Below, piece by piece: positions 4,976 through 5,098 of a stretch of 5,098 nucleotides of DNA. Source of the DNA: Bacillota bacterium (GTDB taxonomy: Bacteria; Bacillota; Clostridia; Christensenellales; CAG-138). The notes beneath the pieces are model-generated. The model made no database searches, had not been told where the DNA came from, and worked only from the letters and a program-made list of their open reading frames with translations. A program made the translations under genes and the position numbers. The stretch's first letter is position 1, and every line of letters starts with the position of its first letter. The stretch lies in assembly GCA_023416175.1 (NCBI GenBank), contig JAEZIE010000191.1, positions 1-5,098 on the forward strand. Reading direction: 5' to 3'.

Positions 4976-5098
4976 CTATGCGTCGATCCGGTCGACCGCC
5001 ACCACGTCGTCGTCGAGCATGACCAGTATAAGCATACTTCCCTTGCTTGCGCGCTGTTCAATGCGCACTTCCTCCGTATTGACGCGGGTGACCGTGCC
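4976..5098 (-). CDS. C-terminal end of a DNA gyrase / topoisomerase IV subunit A (partial)
   Basis: The frame is open from the right edge to a TAG at 4976-4978 and gives 40 residues. The pattern G-x-V-x-R, then EEVRIEQRASKG and DDDVVAVDRID, is that of a blade of the GyrA/ParC C-terminal beta-pinwheel, which wraps DNA; the typical ending is a run like LxxDDxVVAV near the protein terminus. The catalytic part lies beyond the window. Gyrase A is more likely than ParC because of the well-kept blade motif, but this fragment cannot settle it. Transcription runs toward yhbY, and I see no terminator in between. Confidence 0.75.
   Translation of the reverse strand, partial: GTVTRVNTEEVRIEQRASKGSMLILVMLDDDVVAVDRIDA

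Noticed and set aside
4971..4978. 8-bp palindrome TAGCGCTA at the end of the topoisomerase gene
   Set aside because: Half of it is the stop codon context; too short and no U-tract, so neither terminator nor clear operator.

Overview
The window looks like a chromosomal piece of a low-to-mid GC Firmicute, most likely an anaerobic member of the Clostridia. The main evidence is a Gram-positive-type PurR (winged helix fused to a phosphoribosyltransferase-like domain), a YhbY-type ribosome assembly protein, strong GGAGG ribosome binding sites and T-tailed intrinsic terminators. All genes I can support lie on the minus strand and are described below in transcription order, from right to left. No rRNA, tRNA, CRISPR array, transposase or phage gene is visible.

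Right part (5098 to about 3527). This is housekeeping DNA. It holds the last 40 codons of a GyrA/ParC-type topoisomerase A subunit, then yhbY and its terminator, then purR. The purR promoter is a near-consensus sigma-A type (TTGTCA, 17 bp, TATACT) with two inverted PurBox-like sites around it, which suggests autoregulation. purR is closed by a perfect 10-bp terminator hairpin.

Middle part (about 3430 to 760). Two paralogous genes of 391 and 380 codons lie in tandem. Each encodes an N-terminal XRE-type helix-turn-helix, one membrane span and a large extracytoplasmic domain of unknown fold, so they look like membrane-anchored one-component regulators. The duplication is visible outside the coding regions too: both copies share a promoter-proximal motif (CGTAT-N5-ACGAAAAC) and a related hairpin just after the stop codon. 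In the left copy, that hairpin's 3' arm is also the Shine-Dalgarno sequence of the next gene, a Cu/Zn superoxide dismutase without a signal peptide.

Left part (297 to 1). There is no convincing protein gene here. Instead there is a near-perfect promoter (TAGACA, 17 bp, TATAAT) just after the sodC stop and a classic terminator about 200 nt further on. The enclosed transcript can fold into a long hairpin with a central asymmetric bubble. This is the best candidate in the window for an unannotated element: a roughly 200-nt structured small RNA with 6S-like architecture. A 25-codon hydrophobic ORF ending against the terminator is a weaker alternative reading.
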